Assembly (NCBI GenBank): GCA_025055235.1
Contig: JANWYN010000004.1
Coordinates: forward strand, 1-64,000
Length of the DNA: 64,000 nt
Source of the DNA: Candidatus Roseilinea sp.
Lineage (GTDB): Bacteria; Chloroflexota; Anaerolineae; J036; Brachytrichaceae
Reading direction: 5' to 3'
A program made the translations under genes and the position numbers. Numbering within the stretch: position 1 is the stretch's first letter; each line of letters starts with the position of its first letter. Shown one piece after another: positions 43,795 through 52,031 of this stretch. The notes under the pieces are model-generated. The model searched no databases. It had not been told where the DNA came from and was given only the letters and a program-made list of their open reading frames with translations.

Positions 43795-45495
43795 TTAGCC
43801 AGCACCAGCCAGCGCCTTGTGTCCCTCCGCTTCTTTCAGTAATTGCTCGGCACCTTGCGCGCCGGCTCTACCGGTCGTGCCGAGCATCTGCGCCAGCTCC
43901 TCCAGGCGCGCCTTGCGATCCAGCGCGCGCACGACGGTCAGTGTGCGCCCGTCGCGCTGAACCTTCTCGACCTTGAAGTGCGCATCGCCGAAGCTGGCGA
44001 GTTGCGGCAGGTGGGTGATGCACATCACCTGATGTGCGCGGGCCAGCTGCCAGAGCTTTTGGCCGACGATCGTGCCGACGCGCCCGCCGATGCCCTGGTC
44101 AATCTCGTCGAAGATCAGCGTCGGCGTGCTATCGGCCAGCGAGAGGGTTGCCTTCAGCGCCAGCATCAAGCGCGCCGTCTCGCCGCCTGACGCGATCTTC
44201 GCCAGCGGCTTCAGCCCCTCGCCCACGTTGGGCGCGATCATGAACTCGACACGATCGGCGCCGGTCGCGTCCGGCTCTTGCGGCGTGATCTGCACCTCGA
44301 AGCGCGCACCGCTCATGCGCAGGTCTTGCAGCTCCGCCTCGATGCCATAAGCGAGCCGCTTCGCTGCGGCCCGCCGCTGCTCGGAGAGTTCGCCGGCGAT
44401 CTCTGCGATCTCCCTAACCAACTGTTGCTCTTGCTGCTGCAGCGCTTCGATGTGCTCGGCGCTGTGCTCGATCTGATTGAGTTCGGCCTCGGCCTGTTCG
44501 CCGAAGGCAATCACGGCCTCGACCGTCTCGCCGTATTTGCGTTTGAGCTTCTTGATCAGCTCCAGCCGGTCTTCGACCTTCTGCAGCCGTTGCGGATTGA
44601 ACTCGATCGCGTCGCGGTAGTCGCGCAGCGTGCGCGCCACTTCGGCGATGATGGCGTTCGCCTCTTCGAGCGACTTGTAATACTCCTCGAACTGCTTGTC
44701 GAAGCGCACCAGGTGCGCGATGGCGCGCATGGCCTGGGCGATTAGGTCCAGCGCCGCCGGCGCGTCGCGCGTGGACTCGTAGAGCGCGGCGTGCGCTTCG
44801 TCGGCGTACGCGGCCAACGCCTCGGCGTTGGCCAGCCGGGTGTGCTCCGCCTGCAGCGCCGCTTCTTCGCCGGGCTTGAGGCGGGCTGCGCGAATCTCTT
44901 CGAGCTGGAACTTAAGCATGTCCACGCGCCGGGCGTGCTCGCGCTCGTTGCGCCGGAGTTCATCGAGCTGCCGGCGCACCGCACGCAGCTCACCCACCTT
45001 GGCCGCGACGCGCTGGCGCAGCTCCCACAAGCCGGCATAGCGATCCAGCAAGTTGACGTGTTCTTTCACCCGCAGCAGCGAGAGGTGTTCGCTCTGGCCG
45101 TGCACGTCCACCAGCAGCTCGCCCAGCTCGCGCAGCGCTTGCTGGCCGACTGCGCGGCCGTTCACGCGGGCGATCGAGCGGCCGTTAGCACGCACTTCGC
45201 GGGCCAGCGTCAGTTGGCCGGGTTCGTCGCACTCGATGCCGTGTTCGGCCAGCACTGCTTCGACCTGTGCGCGCACCGCGCCCTCGCACGAGAAGACGCC
45301 CTCGATCAGGGCGGCCGGCGCGCCGGCGCGCACCATGCCGGCCTCGGCCCGGTCGCCCAGCAGCAGGGCAATGCAATCCACGATGATGGACTTGCCGGCG
45401 CCGGTCTCGCCCGTGAGCACGTTCAACCCCGGGGCGAACTCGATGTCGAGCGCCTCGATGATCGCGAAATCGCGCACACGAAGTTCGGTCAACAT
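43795..45495 (-). CDS. recN: DNA repair protein RecN
   Basis: SMC-like ATPase of 566 aa acting in double-strand-break repair. Walker A GETGAGKS (29-36) lies near the N-terminus, a coiled-coil arm occupies the centre (~150-370), and the C-terminal head has LKPLAKIASGGETARLML and LIFDEIDQGIGG. The start MLTELRVRDFAII at 45495 was chosen because the longer frame to 45582 translates an inverted-repeat spacer. Length is normal for the family. Confidence 0.93.
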   Translation of the reverse strand: MLTELRVRDFAIIEALDIEFAPGLNVLTGETGAGKSIIVDCIALLLGDRAEAGMVRAGAPAALIEGVFSCEGAVRAQVEAVLAEHGIECDEPGQLTLAREVRANGRSIARVNGRAVGQQALRELGELLVDVHGQSEHLSLLRVKEHVNLLDRYAGLWELRQRVAAKVGELRAVRRQLDELRRNEREHARRVDMLKFQLEEIRAARLKPGEEAALQAEHTRLANAEALAAYADEAHAALYESTRDAPAALDLIAQAMRAIAHLVRFDKQFEEYYKSLEEANAIIAEVARTLRDYRDAIEFNPQRLQKVEDRLELIKKLKRKYGETVEAVIAFGEQAEAELNQIEHSAEHIEALQQQEQQLVREIAEIAGELSEQRRAAAKRLAYGIEAELQDLRMSGARFEVQITPQEPDATGADRVEFMIAPNVGEGLKPLAKIASGGETARLMLALKATLSLADSTPTLIFDEIDQGIGGRVGTIVGQKLWQLARAHQVMCITHLPQLASFGDAHFKVEKVQRDGRTLTVVRALDRKARLEELAQMLGTTGRAGAQGAEQLLKEAEGHKALAGAG

Positions 45496-45506
45496 CAGGC
45501 TTTCAA

Positions 45507-45576
45507 CCACGAAGGACACGAACGACACGAAGCAATCTGGTGATCGAAGCTTAGCGTTTCTTCGTGTCCTTCGTGG
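45507..45576. repeat. 16-bp inverted repeat in the recN leader
   Basis: CCACGAAGGACACGAA (45507-45522) and TTCGTGTCCTTCGTGG (45561-45576) are perfectly inverted, with a partial extra ACGACACGAAG unit in between. It separates the aminotransferase stop (45583) from the recN start and may end or stabilise the transcript. This CACGAAGGA unit is frequent in intergenic regions of other genomes (general recollection). Confidence 0.65.
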
Positions 45577-45582
45577 ATGCAA

Positions 45583-46896
45583 TCATGCAGCTTGGTCGAG
45601 GGCGGCGGCGAAGATCTGCAGCGCTTCCTCGATCTGCTGTTCGTTCACCACCAGCGGCGGGATCCAGCGAATGACGTTTTCGTACGAGCCGCACGTCAAG
45701 AGCAGCAAGTCGTGGTCGGCGCAATACTTCACGATCTGCTGCGTGAGCGGCTTGCTCGGCTCGCGCGTGTTCGCATCCACGAACTCGGTGGCGACCATGC
45801 ACCCCAGGCCGCGCACGTCGCCGATGATGGGGAAGTCTTTCTGCAGCGCGCGCAGGCCGCGCATCAACTGATCGCCGCGTGCCAAGCTATTCTCCGGCAG
45901 CTTCTCGTCCTTCATCACGCGGATGGTTTCGACGGCGGCGGCGGCCGATACCAGGTTCGGCCCATACGTGCCGCCATGCGAGCCGGGTAACCACTTCGCC
46001 ATAATCTCACGCCGCGCTGCGACGCAGCTCAGCGGCATGCCCGACGCCAGGCCCTTGGCCATCACCAGGATGTCGGGGATGACACCGAAGTGCTCCAGCG
46101 CGAAGAACTTGCCGGTGCGGCCAAAGCCGGTTTGCACTTCGTCGAAGATGAGCAGGATGCCGTGTTCGTCGCAGATCTGGCGCAGGGCGCGCAGGAACGA
46201 GGCCGGCGGCACAACGTAGCCGCCCTCGCCCAGCACCGGCTCGACGACGATGGCGGCGGTTTCCTGCGGCGCCGTCTGCGTCTTGAGCATGAAGCGCACG
46301 GCGTCGGGCGCGTAGCCGCAGCAAGCGCCGTCGTCGGGGCAGCGCGCGCTCAACGCCGCGCGTTCCGCCTCGCTCATCGCCCGCTTGGCCACGGGGCAGT
46401 GATAGCAATGCGCGTAGGGCGCAGCGAAGACGCCGGAAGGCAGCGGCTGGTATTTCAGGCGATAGCTGGTCTTGCTCATCGTCATCGCCATCGTCAAATG
46501 CGTGCGGCCATGGAAGGAGCCCTCGAAGACGATGACGTTGGTGCGGCCGGTCGCCTGCTTGGCCAGCTTGACCGCCGCCTCGACCGCTTCCGCGCCGCTG
46601 TTGCTGAAGAAGAAGGTATCTATCGGCGGCGGGCAGATGCTCGCCAGTTCGTCGGTCAGCTCGAGCACTTTGTCGCCGATGCCGACGCCGATTTGGCCAT
46701 GCAGGATCTTGGCGGCTTGCTCCTGGATCGCCCGCACGATGCGCGGGTGGGCGTGGCCGGTGTTCGTCACGCCGATGCCGCAGGTGAAGTCCATGTAGCG
46801 CCGGCCGCTTTTGTCGTAGAGGTAGATGCCTTCGCCGCGGTCAATGTGGATGTCGAAGGCGCGTGCCCAGACGGGAGAGAGGTTTTCTTTGGCCAT
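45583..46896 (-). CDS. Class III aminotransferase, 4-aminobutyrate/acetylornithine type
   Basis: 437 aa PLP enzyme. The order is GIGVTNTGHAHPRIV, SNSGAEAVEAAVKLAKQATGR, FEGSFHGRTHLTMAMT, the aspartate in LIFDEVQTGFGRTGKFFA and the cofactor lysine in ILVMAKGLASGMP. A Cys-rich insert (CYHCP ... CPDDGACCGYA) replaces the shorter CYRCP loop of GabT relatives. ATG 46896 (MAKENLS) was preferred to GTG 46923. It shares a strand with recN. Substrate (GABA, ornithine or a diamine) is not resolved. Confidence 0.85.
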   Translation of the reverse strand: MAKENLSPVWARAFDIHIDRGEGIYLYDKSGRRYMDFTCGIGVTNTGHAHPRIVRAIQEQAAKILHGQIGVGIGDKVLELTDELASICPPPIDTFFFSNSGAEAVEAAVKLAKQATGRTNVIVFEGSFHGRTHLTMAMTMSKTSYRLKYQPLPSGVFAAPYAHCYHCPVAKRAMSEAERAALSARCPDDGACCGYAPDAVRFMLKTQTAPQETAAIVVEPVLGEGGYVVPPASFLRALRQICDEHGILLIFDEVQTGFGRTGKFFALEHFGVIPDILVMAKGLASGMPLSCVAARREIMAKWLPGSHGGTYGPNLVSAAAAVETIRVMKDEKLPENSLARGDQLMRGLRALQKDFPIIGDVRGLGCMVATEFVDANTREPSKPLTQQIVKYCADHDLLLLTCGSYENVIRWIPPLVVNEQQIEEALQIFAAALDQAA

Positions 46897-46990
46897 GATG
46901 GTCGAAAGTGTATGTGTGCTCAAGAATCGCGCAGCGACTAGGCGTCACCGCTCTAGAACAGATATTCTATCCGGCTTTCGTCACTTGCCT

Positions 46991-47092
46991 TGGGTGTATC
47001 TCCCGCCGGGGGAATTGCAACGAAGCCGGCCATGCTCCGGCTGCGTCACGCGTTGCGCGCAGATTCATCTGCTGCGCGAATTGCAACTTTGA
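46991..47092. repeat. Dispersed hairpin repeat, family 2 (copy at 47.0 kb)
   Basis: The stretch beginning TGGGTGTATCTCCCGC and ending at a GCTGCGCGAATTGCAAC region matches 59744-59866 in order, including a 20-base identical core (47050-47069 against 59832-59851). It has an AAGCCGG / CCGGCT hairpin and a CGCGCAG / CTGCGCG hairpin. No coding potential in this 288-base gap. Confidence 0.6.
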
Positions 47093-47170
47093 GTTGGGTC
47101 AGGGCGGTGTGCGGATCGCAACCGGCGAGCACTCACAGGCCAGGCGCAGCCCTGCCACACCTGGCCTGCC

Positions 47171-47176
47171 TATAAT
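47171..47176 (+). promoter_or_regulatory. Consensus -10 TATAAT next to the YbbR start
   Basis: A perfect TATAAT lies eight bases before ATG 47185. No -35 element is recognisable. Predicted transcript would start at or next to the start codon. Confidence 0.5.
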
Positions 47177-47184
47177 CTCTCGTG

Positions 47185-48489
47185 ATGGCGCGCTGGTTGG
47201 CGAACAACGTCAGTCTGATGATCCTGGCGGTATTGCTGGCTCTGTTCGTGTGGGGCGTGGCTTCGTTGCAGCAAGACCCGATCGAGGACAGAACCCTTGC
47301 TGCGCCGGTGGTCATCGTCGCTCCGCCGGCATCCGACCAGACTATCTCCGCCAGCACGCTTCCGCCCACCGTGACAGTGCACATCCGTGCGCCGAAGAGC
47401 ACACTCGAGTCGCTCGGCGCCAACGGCGTGCAGGTGCCGGTGGATCTCTCGCAACTCGGCGTGGGCCAGCACGTCGTCAAGCTCGACCCTGTGATTAGGG
47501 CGGAGCCGTCCAAGTTGATGTCCTCTCGCCCGCTCACTGCCAGCGTGACGATCGAGCAGATCACCGAAGCCAGCGTCCCGATCCGCGTCGTCGTGGAGGG
47601 CACGCCGGCTATCGGTTACCAGGCACAGTTACCCAGCGTCGAACCCATCCAGGTAACGATCACCGGCACGCAGCAAGTCGTCTCACGCGTCGCCAGCGTG
47701 GACGCGGTGATCAACGTAGATGGCGCGCGTTCCTCCGTCCAGCAGACCGTCCGGCTGGTTGCGCGCGATCGGGGTGGCCAAGCCGTGTCGAACGTCAGCA
47801 TCGCGCCCGGCACTGCTGTTGTTCGCGTGCCGATGGAACAGCTCAGCAACTTCAAGGACCTAGCGGTGCGCGTGCGGCCGACCGGCCAGCCGGCAGAAGG
47901 TTACGCCATCACCAGCATCTCGGCCTCGCCTCAAGTGGTGACAGTCTATGGGCCACGCGACGCGATCCAGCAGTTGCCCGGCTTCATTGATACGCTGGAA
48001 GTGTCGGTTGCCGGCGCGACACAGGATGTGGAACAACGCGTGGGGTTGAACGTGCCGCCGAACGTCTCACCCATCGCCGACAACGTGACGGTGCTCGTGC
48101 GGGTGCGGATCGAGCCACAGCAAGGCGCGCTGACTGTATCGCGCCGGCCGATCGTGATCGGCATCACCGAGACCTTGAGTGTGAAGGTGTCCCCTCTGGT
48201 GGTGGATATTGTGTTGGCCGGGCCGCAACCCACGCTGAACAGCCTTACCCAGGATTCGGTGCGGGTCGAGGTGGATGCGACCGGCTTGGGCATCGGTGTG
48301 CATCAACTCACGCCCAAAGTCATTGTGCCGGAAGGCGTCGCCGTGCAGAGCGTGATCCCCACGACGGTGCAGATCGAGGTGACCGATGCCAACTCCAGCG
48401 GGGCGCGTGGCCGGGGTGGCATTACTTCGAGAACGCACTCTTCACGAAGAACCACACATTCGCCGGCCGCTCGGCCAGCCGTCGCATGA
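47185..48489 (+). CDS. YbbR-like domain protein
   Basis: 434 aa, one N-terminal transmembrane helix (NNVSLMILAVLLALFVWGVA) and an extracytoplasmic part with about four YbbR repeats of ~85 residues, each of the VPVRVVVEG...V type. In Firmicutes, CdaR with this domain regulates diadenylate cyclase CdaA; no cdaA is adjacent here. GTG 47182 could be used instead of the ATG. The basic, low-complexity tail after residue ~400 (SGARGRGGITSRTHSSRRTT) lies in the overlap with the converging proline dehydrogenase gene and may not be a true part of the domain. Confidence 0.8.
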   Translation: MARWLANNVSLMILAVLLALFVWGVASLQQDPIEDRTLAAPVVIVAPPASDQTISASTLPPTVTVHIRAPKSTLESLGANGVQVPVDLSQLGVGQHVVKLDPVIRAEPSKLMSSRPLTASVTIEQITEASVPIRVVVEGTPAIGYQAQLPSVEPIQVTITGTQQVVSRVASVDAVINVDGARSSVQQTVRLVARDRGGQAVSNVSIAPGTAVVRVPMEQLSNFKDLAVRVRPTGQPAEGYAITSISASPQVVTVYGPRDAIQQLPGFIDTLEVSVAGATQDVEQRVGLNVPPNVSPIADNVTVLVRVRIEPQQGALTVSRRPIVIGITETLSVKVSPLVVDIVLAGPQPTLNSLTQDSVRVEVDATGLGIGVHQLTPKVIVPEGVAVQSVIPTTVQIEVTDANSSGARGRGGITSRTHSSRRTTHSPAARPAVA

Positions 48490-49369
48490 AGTAGGGATAC
48501 CAGTGCGTCCCGTATGGCACATAGATGCGCACGGCGTAGCCCTCGGCGGCGAGCCGTTCCTGGAGTTCGCGCCGCACGCCGTAGAGCATCTGGAATTCGA
48601 ATTGATCGCGCGGGATCTTCTGCGCTTCGGCGTAGGCCTTCGCCGCAGCGATCATCTTCTCGTCGTGCGTGGCTAGTGCGGCTAACGGTGGGGTGCGCCC
48701 GTCATCGCTGCGCCGGGCGTTGGCCGACCGGTCAAGCAGCAACTGTGCCAGCTTGACGTAGTTGGCGTCAACGTCGGCTTTGTGGGGATAGGCCTTGTCC
48801 GGCGGCTCTCGATAGGCGCCCTTGCACAGCCGGATGCGGATGCCGGCGTCGGCCAGCGCGATCAGGTCGGCCTCGCTGCGATACAGGTAGGCTTGGATCA
48901 CAGCGCCGATGTTGTCGAACTCTCGGTGCAGCTCGCGCACGATCGCCAGCGTGCGGTCGGTGTGTGGCGTGCCTTCCATGTCCACGCGCACAAAGTTGCC
49001 GTGCGACTTGGCGCACGCGACCACGCGGCGCACATTCTGCAGGCAGAAGTCGTAGTCCAGGTCCAACCCGAAATGGGTCAGCTTGAGCGACACGTTCGAG
49101 CGCACGCCGCCGGCGGCGATCTCGTCCAGCGCACGCAGGTATTCATCCGCAGCGCTTCTGGCCTCTGCTTCGCTCGTCACGCTCTCGCCGAGGAAGTCGA
49201 GCGTCGCATACAGGCCTTTCGCGTTCAGCGCGCGCACGGCGGCAATGGCCGCACCGATGGTCTCGCCGGAGACGAACCGTTGCGCCACCTGCCGCGAAAC
49301 CGGCATCTGCGTGATCAGCTCCTGCGCCCAGCCGGCGCGCGAGAGGGCCAGGAAGGCATGTTGCAGCAT
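48422..49369 (-). CDS. Proline dehydrogenase
   Basis: FAD enzyme of 315 aa that oxidises L-proline to pyrroline-5-carboxylate (PutA PRODH domain, stand-alone). Barrel motifs in order: YATLDFLGESV, VSLKLTHFGLDLD, VRVDMEG, IRIRLCKGAYREP, ATHDEKM, FEFQMLYGVRREL and the C-terminal RIYVPYGTHWYPYFMRRLAERP that caps the active site. No pyrroline-5-carboxylate dehydrogenase gene is in the window. Its 3' end overlaps the convergent YbbR gene by 68 bases. Start ATG is ten bases after a TATAAG carried by the neighbouring repeat. Confidence 0.92.
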   Translation of the reverse strand: MLQHAFLALSRAGWAQELITQMPVSRQVAQRFVSGETIGAAIAAVRALNAKGLYATLDFLGESVTSEAEARSAADEYLRALDEIAAGGVRSNVSLKLTHFGLDLDYDFCLQNVRRVVACAKSHGNFVRVDMEGTPHTDRTLAIVRELHREFDNIGAVIQAYLYRSEADLIALADAGIRIRLCKGAYREPPDKAYPHKADVDANYVKLAQLLLDRSANARRSDDGRTPPLAALATHDEKMIAAAKAYAEAQKIPRDQFEFQMLYGVRRELQERLAAEGYAVRIYVPYGTHWYPYFMRRLAERPANVWFFVKSAFSK

Positions 49370-49379
49370 GCGGATGAAT

Positions 49380-49385
49380 CTTATA
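49380..49385 (-). promoter_or_regulatory. -10-like TATAAG, contributed by the repeat end
   Basis: On the minus strand TATAAG stands ten bases before the proline dehydrogenase ATG. Five of its six bases belong to the terminal TTATACC of repeat copy 2, so the element faces a promoter-like sequence outwards. Confidence 0.4.
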
Positions 49386-49667
49386 CCGATTGCTCAGTCA
49401 AAGCGTGTTTAGTTCCGGAACCGCAGATATGTCATGCCCGTGTAAGCGCTGTTCGTTACATAGAACTTCTGTGCTAGGCAGGAAGCCCGGCGCCAAACCA
49501 TCGGGCTAAGGGGACGGGCGGGCTTCGGCAGGCTTCGACGGGCTTCGACGGGCTTCGACGGGCTCAGCCCGCGCGAATCCCACGGCCGCAGGCGTGAAGC
49601 CGGCGGCTACCGCACGGTTTGTGCATTGCCCGCCTCCTTCAGCGCGGCCCATTCATGGCCGCGCTGC
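49381..49667. repeat. Composite repeat element (copy 2, core reversed)
   Basis: The first 46 bases (49381-49426) equal 27820-27865 of copy 1 with one mismatch and the same orientation. The 30-base inner module is at 49447-49476. The rest (49470-49667) matches the reverse complement of copy 1's core (27967-28178), including the CAGCGCGGCC hairpin. A decamer (GGCTTCGACG) is repeated three times around 49532-49561. The right terminal repeat found in copy 1 is absent. No gene lies here. Confidence 0.7.
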
Positions 49668-49701
49668 TTCGAGCGGTCTGACCTGTCGGCACCGTTCCAT
49701 G

Positions 49702-49707
49702 TAAAAT
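49702..49707 (+). promoter_or_regulatory. Putative -10 element for efp
   Basis: TAAAAT at 49702-49707 with a weak CTGACC (49678-49683) 18 bases upstream. It predicts a leader of about 80 bases that includes the hairpin at 49749-49774. Confidence 0.4.
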
Positions 49708-49748
49708 TTGCTCGCTGCCGGTGAGCAGCGCAACAAGATCAATTTCGA

Positions 49749-49782
49749 CCCTCCCGGCACGGTTTGCGGGAGGGTTGATTTT
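49749..49782 (+). promoter_or_regulatory. Terminator-like hairpin in the efp leader
   Basis: CCCTCCCG (49749-49756) and CGGGAGGG (49767-49774) form a perfect 8-bp stem with a 10-base loop, followed by TTGATTTT. It sits between the putative promoter and the efp ribosome-binding site (AGGTG), where it could act as an attenuator. Confidence 0.5.
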
Positions 49783-49793
49783 GCAGGTGAATC

Positions 49794-50360
49794 ATGGCAA
49801 CGACATCCGATCTTCGCAGAGGCATGCTCATCCGCTACAACGGCGACGTGTGGCGCGTCCTGGAGTATCAGCACATCGCGCCCGGCAACTGGCGCGCCAT
49901 GGTGCGCATGAAGCTGAAGAACATCAACAACGGCAAAGTGATCGAAGACCGGGTGCGCGCCGGCAGCGAGATTGACGTCGTGCAGTCCGAGATTCGCCCG
50001 GCGCAGTTCCTCTACAAGGACGGCAACACCTATCACTTCATGGACACCGAGACCTTCGACCAGATCGCGCTGGATGAAGACATGGTCGGTGACGCCGCGC
50101 AGTTCATGCGCGAGAACGATACGGTGAACCTGCTCGTGCTCGACGGCGCGCATATCGCCGGCGTGGAATTGCCCACTTTCGTCACGCTGAAGGTGGTTCA
50201 GGCCGACGTCGCCGTGCGTGGCGACACGGCGACCAACGTGATGAAGAATGTCACGCTGGAGACCGGTGCGGTGATTCAGGTGCCCAGCTTCGTCAAAGAA
50301 GGCGATGTGCTGAGGATAGACACCCGCACCGGCGAATACATCGAGCGGGTGAAAGAGTAA
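49794..50360 (+). CDS. efp: Translation elongation factor P
   Basis: 188 aa, three beta-barrel domains. It promotes peptide-bond formation at polyproline stretches. [20 protein letters not shown] opens the KOW-like domain and [11 protein letters not shown] closes the OB domain III. The domain I loop that enters the ribosomal P site reads APGNWRAM: the tip residue is N32, not the Lys or Arg that is modified in E. coli, Pseudomonas or Bacillus. R34 lies two residues on. Start ATG has AGGTG at the right distance. Confidence 0.95.
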   Translation: MATTSDLRRGMLIRYNGDVWRVLEYQHIAPGNWRAMVRMKLKNINNGKVIEDRVRAGSEIDVVQSEIRPAQFLYKDGNTYHFMDTETFDQIALDEDMVGDAAQFMRENDTVNLLVLDGAHIAGVELPTFVTLKVVQADVAVRGDTATNVMKNVTLETGAVIQVPSFVKEGDVLRIDTRTGEYIERVKE

Positions 50361-50420
50361 CCTAGAAGCCCGGCTCTTGACTTGAAACCCGGTTTCTCAA
50401 AGAAACCAGGTGCCTGTTTA

Positions 50421-52031
50421 TTACCACCGCTGCGCGATCCCCTCCGCCGTGCGATACGCCAGCGCCATGATCGTCAGAAAAGGGTTGAAGCCGCCGTTCG
50501 TCACGTGGACGGAGCCATCGGCGATGTAGAGGTTGTCCGTCCCGTGCACGCGGCATTGCGGATCCACGACCGAAGTGCGCGGGTCGTCGCCCATCCGGCA
50601 CGTGCCGGCTTGGTGCTGCCCGCCGGAGAGAAACGGCGCTTGCGGCGGCTCGCCCCACACCTCGATTGCGCCGGATGCCTTCAGCCATTCGACTGCTTTC
50701 GCGTGCAAGAACTGCGCGGTGCGGATGGATTCCGGGTGCGTCGTGCCCGACAAGCGCGCCACCGGAATCCCCCAGCGGTCTTTCACGCTGGGATCGAGCG
50801 TCACGCGCGCGTTCGGGCTGGGGATGTCCTGGATCGGCCCTTTGATCTCGCTGCAGCGACGATAGTGATCGCGCATCCAGTGCTTGGCTGCCAACCCCCA
50901 GCGCGGCGCGCCGGGCGGCAGGTAGCGCTTCCAGAAGATCGCGGGCAGCACGATGAAGTCGTCGGCCAGCATGCCGCCGCCGATCACGCCGTCGTTGTCG
51001 TGGCTCCAGCGCGTCGTCGCTGTAGTCACGCCGGGGCCGAGGCCGTCGTAGACCTCCTCTTCAAACAGACCAACTGCGCCGACATACACGTGGCCTTGCA
51101 GGTTGCGGCCGATGTTGTCGTTCGTGAAGCCGGAGTGCAGCAGCAGGCGCGCCGTCTCCACCGCACCGGCGGCCAGCACGACGACCTCCGCTTCGACGAC
51201 CGCGCGATGGTCGTTGGCATCGAAGTAGCTCACGCCGGTCGCATGGCCGTCGCGCATCAGCACGCGCTCCACCATTGCGTCCGTGACCAGGTCGCACTTG
51301 CCGGAAGCGATGGCGCGGGTGATGAAGGTGTTGTGCGCGCCGTTCTTTGCATCCACCGGACACATGAAGCCGACGCAGTGCTGGCAGCGGATGCAAGCCG
51401 GCCGGCCGTCGAACGGCATGCTGTTGATCGCCAGCGGCACGGGTAGGGTCGGCCAGCCCAGCGCTGCTGCGCCGCGCCGGTGGATCGCGCCGGGCCGGGT
51501 GAGCGGCAGCGGCGGCATCGGGTAGTCGCGCCGGTAGGGCGGCAGGTGAGTCATTGCGCCGGCGTCGCCGCACACGCCCAGCGCGTGCTCGACCGCTTCG
51601 TAGTACGGCGCGAGGTCGTCGTAGCTGATCGGCCAGTCGGCCAGCGACGAGCCTTCGGGCACGCCGTAGGTCGTCGCCATCCTGAAGTCTTTCGGGTGGA
51701 AGCGCCACGCCTGCCCGCCGTAAACCGGCGTGCCGCCGCCCACCGCCGCAGCATTGGCCTGGTAGCCATCCTGCCAGGGCAAGACGACGCGCGTCTGGCC
51801 GTTTGGCGCTTCGACCACGCGCGGGTGGTCGGCGCTGGGTCCGGCGTTGTGGCCGTAGAGCGACATGCGCTGGTTGCGCAGGTGATCGCGGCCGGTCTCT
51901 GCGAAGGTCAGCCAGCGCCCGCGTTCGAGCAGCAACACGCGCTTGCCGGCTGCGGTCAACACGTTCGCGGCCACGCCGCCGCCTGCGCCTGCGCCGACGA
52001 TGACCACGTCGTATCGCTTCGGCTCGCTCAT
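50421..52031 (-). CDS. GMC-type FAD oxidoreductase (sugar/gluconate dehydrogenase large subunit)
   Basis: 536 aa. The FAD motif is VVIVGAGAGGGV (9-20), ERGRWL follows, and AVGGGTPVYGGQAWRF contacts the flavin. The Cys motif CIRCQHCVGFMCP resembles that of the gluconate 2-dehydrogenase/pyranose oxidase-like group, and the C-terminal active-site block is GTCRMGDDPRTSVVDPQCRVH and NLYIADGSV. No twin-Arg or Sec signal is seen on this subunit. It overlaps its small subunit by 4 bases. Likely oxidises a sugar or polyol and passes electrons to a carrier encoded elsewhere. Confidence 0.86.
   Translation of the reverse strand: MSEPKRYDVVIVGAGAGGGVAANVLTAAGKRVLLLERGRWLTFAETGRDHLRNQRMSLYGHNAGPSADHPRVVEAPNGQTRVVLPWQDGYQANAAAVGGGTPVYGGQAWRFHPKDFRMATTYGVPEGSSLADWPISYDDLAPYYEAVEHALGVCGDAGAMTHLPPYRRDYPMPPLPLTRPGAIHRRGAAALGWPTLPVPLAINSMPFDGRPACIRCQHCVGFMCPVDAKNGAHNTFITRAIASGKCDLVTDAMVERVLMRDGHATGVSYFDANDHRAVVEAEVVVLAAGAVETARLLLHSGFTNDNIGRNLQGHVYVGAVGLFEEEVYDGLGPGVTTATTRWSHDNDGVIGGGMLADDFIVLPAIFWKRYLPPGAPRWGLAAKHWMRDHYRRCSEIKGPIQDIPSPNARVTLDPSVKDRWGIPVARLSGTTHPESIRTAQFLHAKAVEWLKASGAIEVWGEPPQAPFLSGGQHQAGTCRMGDDPRTSVVDPQCRVHGTDNLYIADGSVHVTNGGFNPFLTIMALAYRTAEGIAQRW

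Noticed and set aside
45496-45582. N-terminal extension of RecN
   Set aside because: It translates the inverted CACGAAGGA repeat, and RecN proteins begin at the MLTELRVRDF strand.
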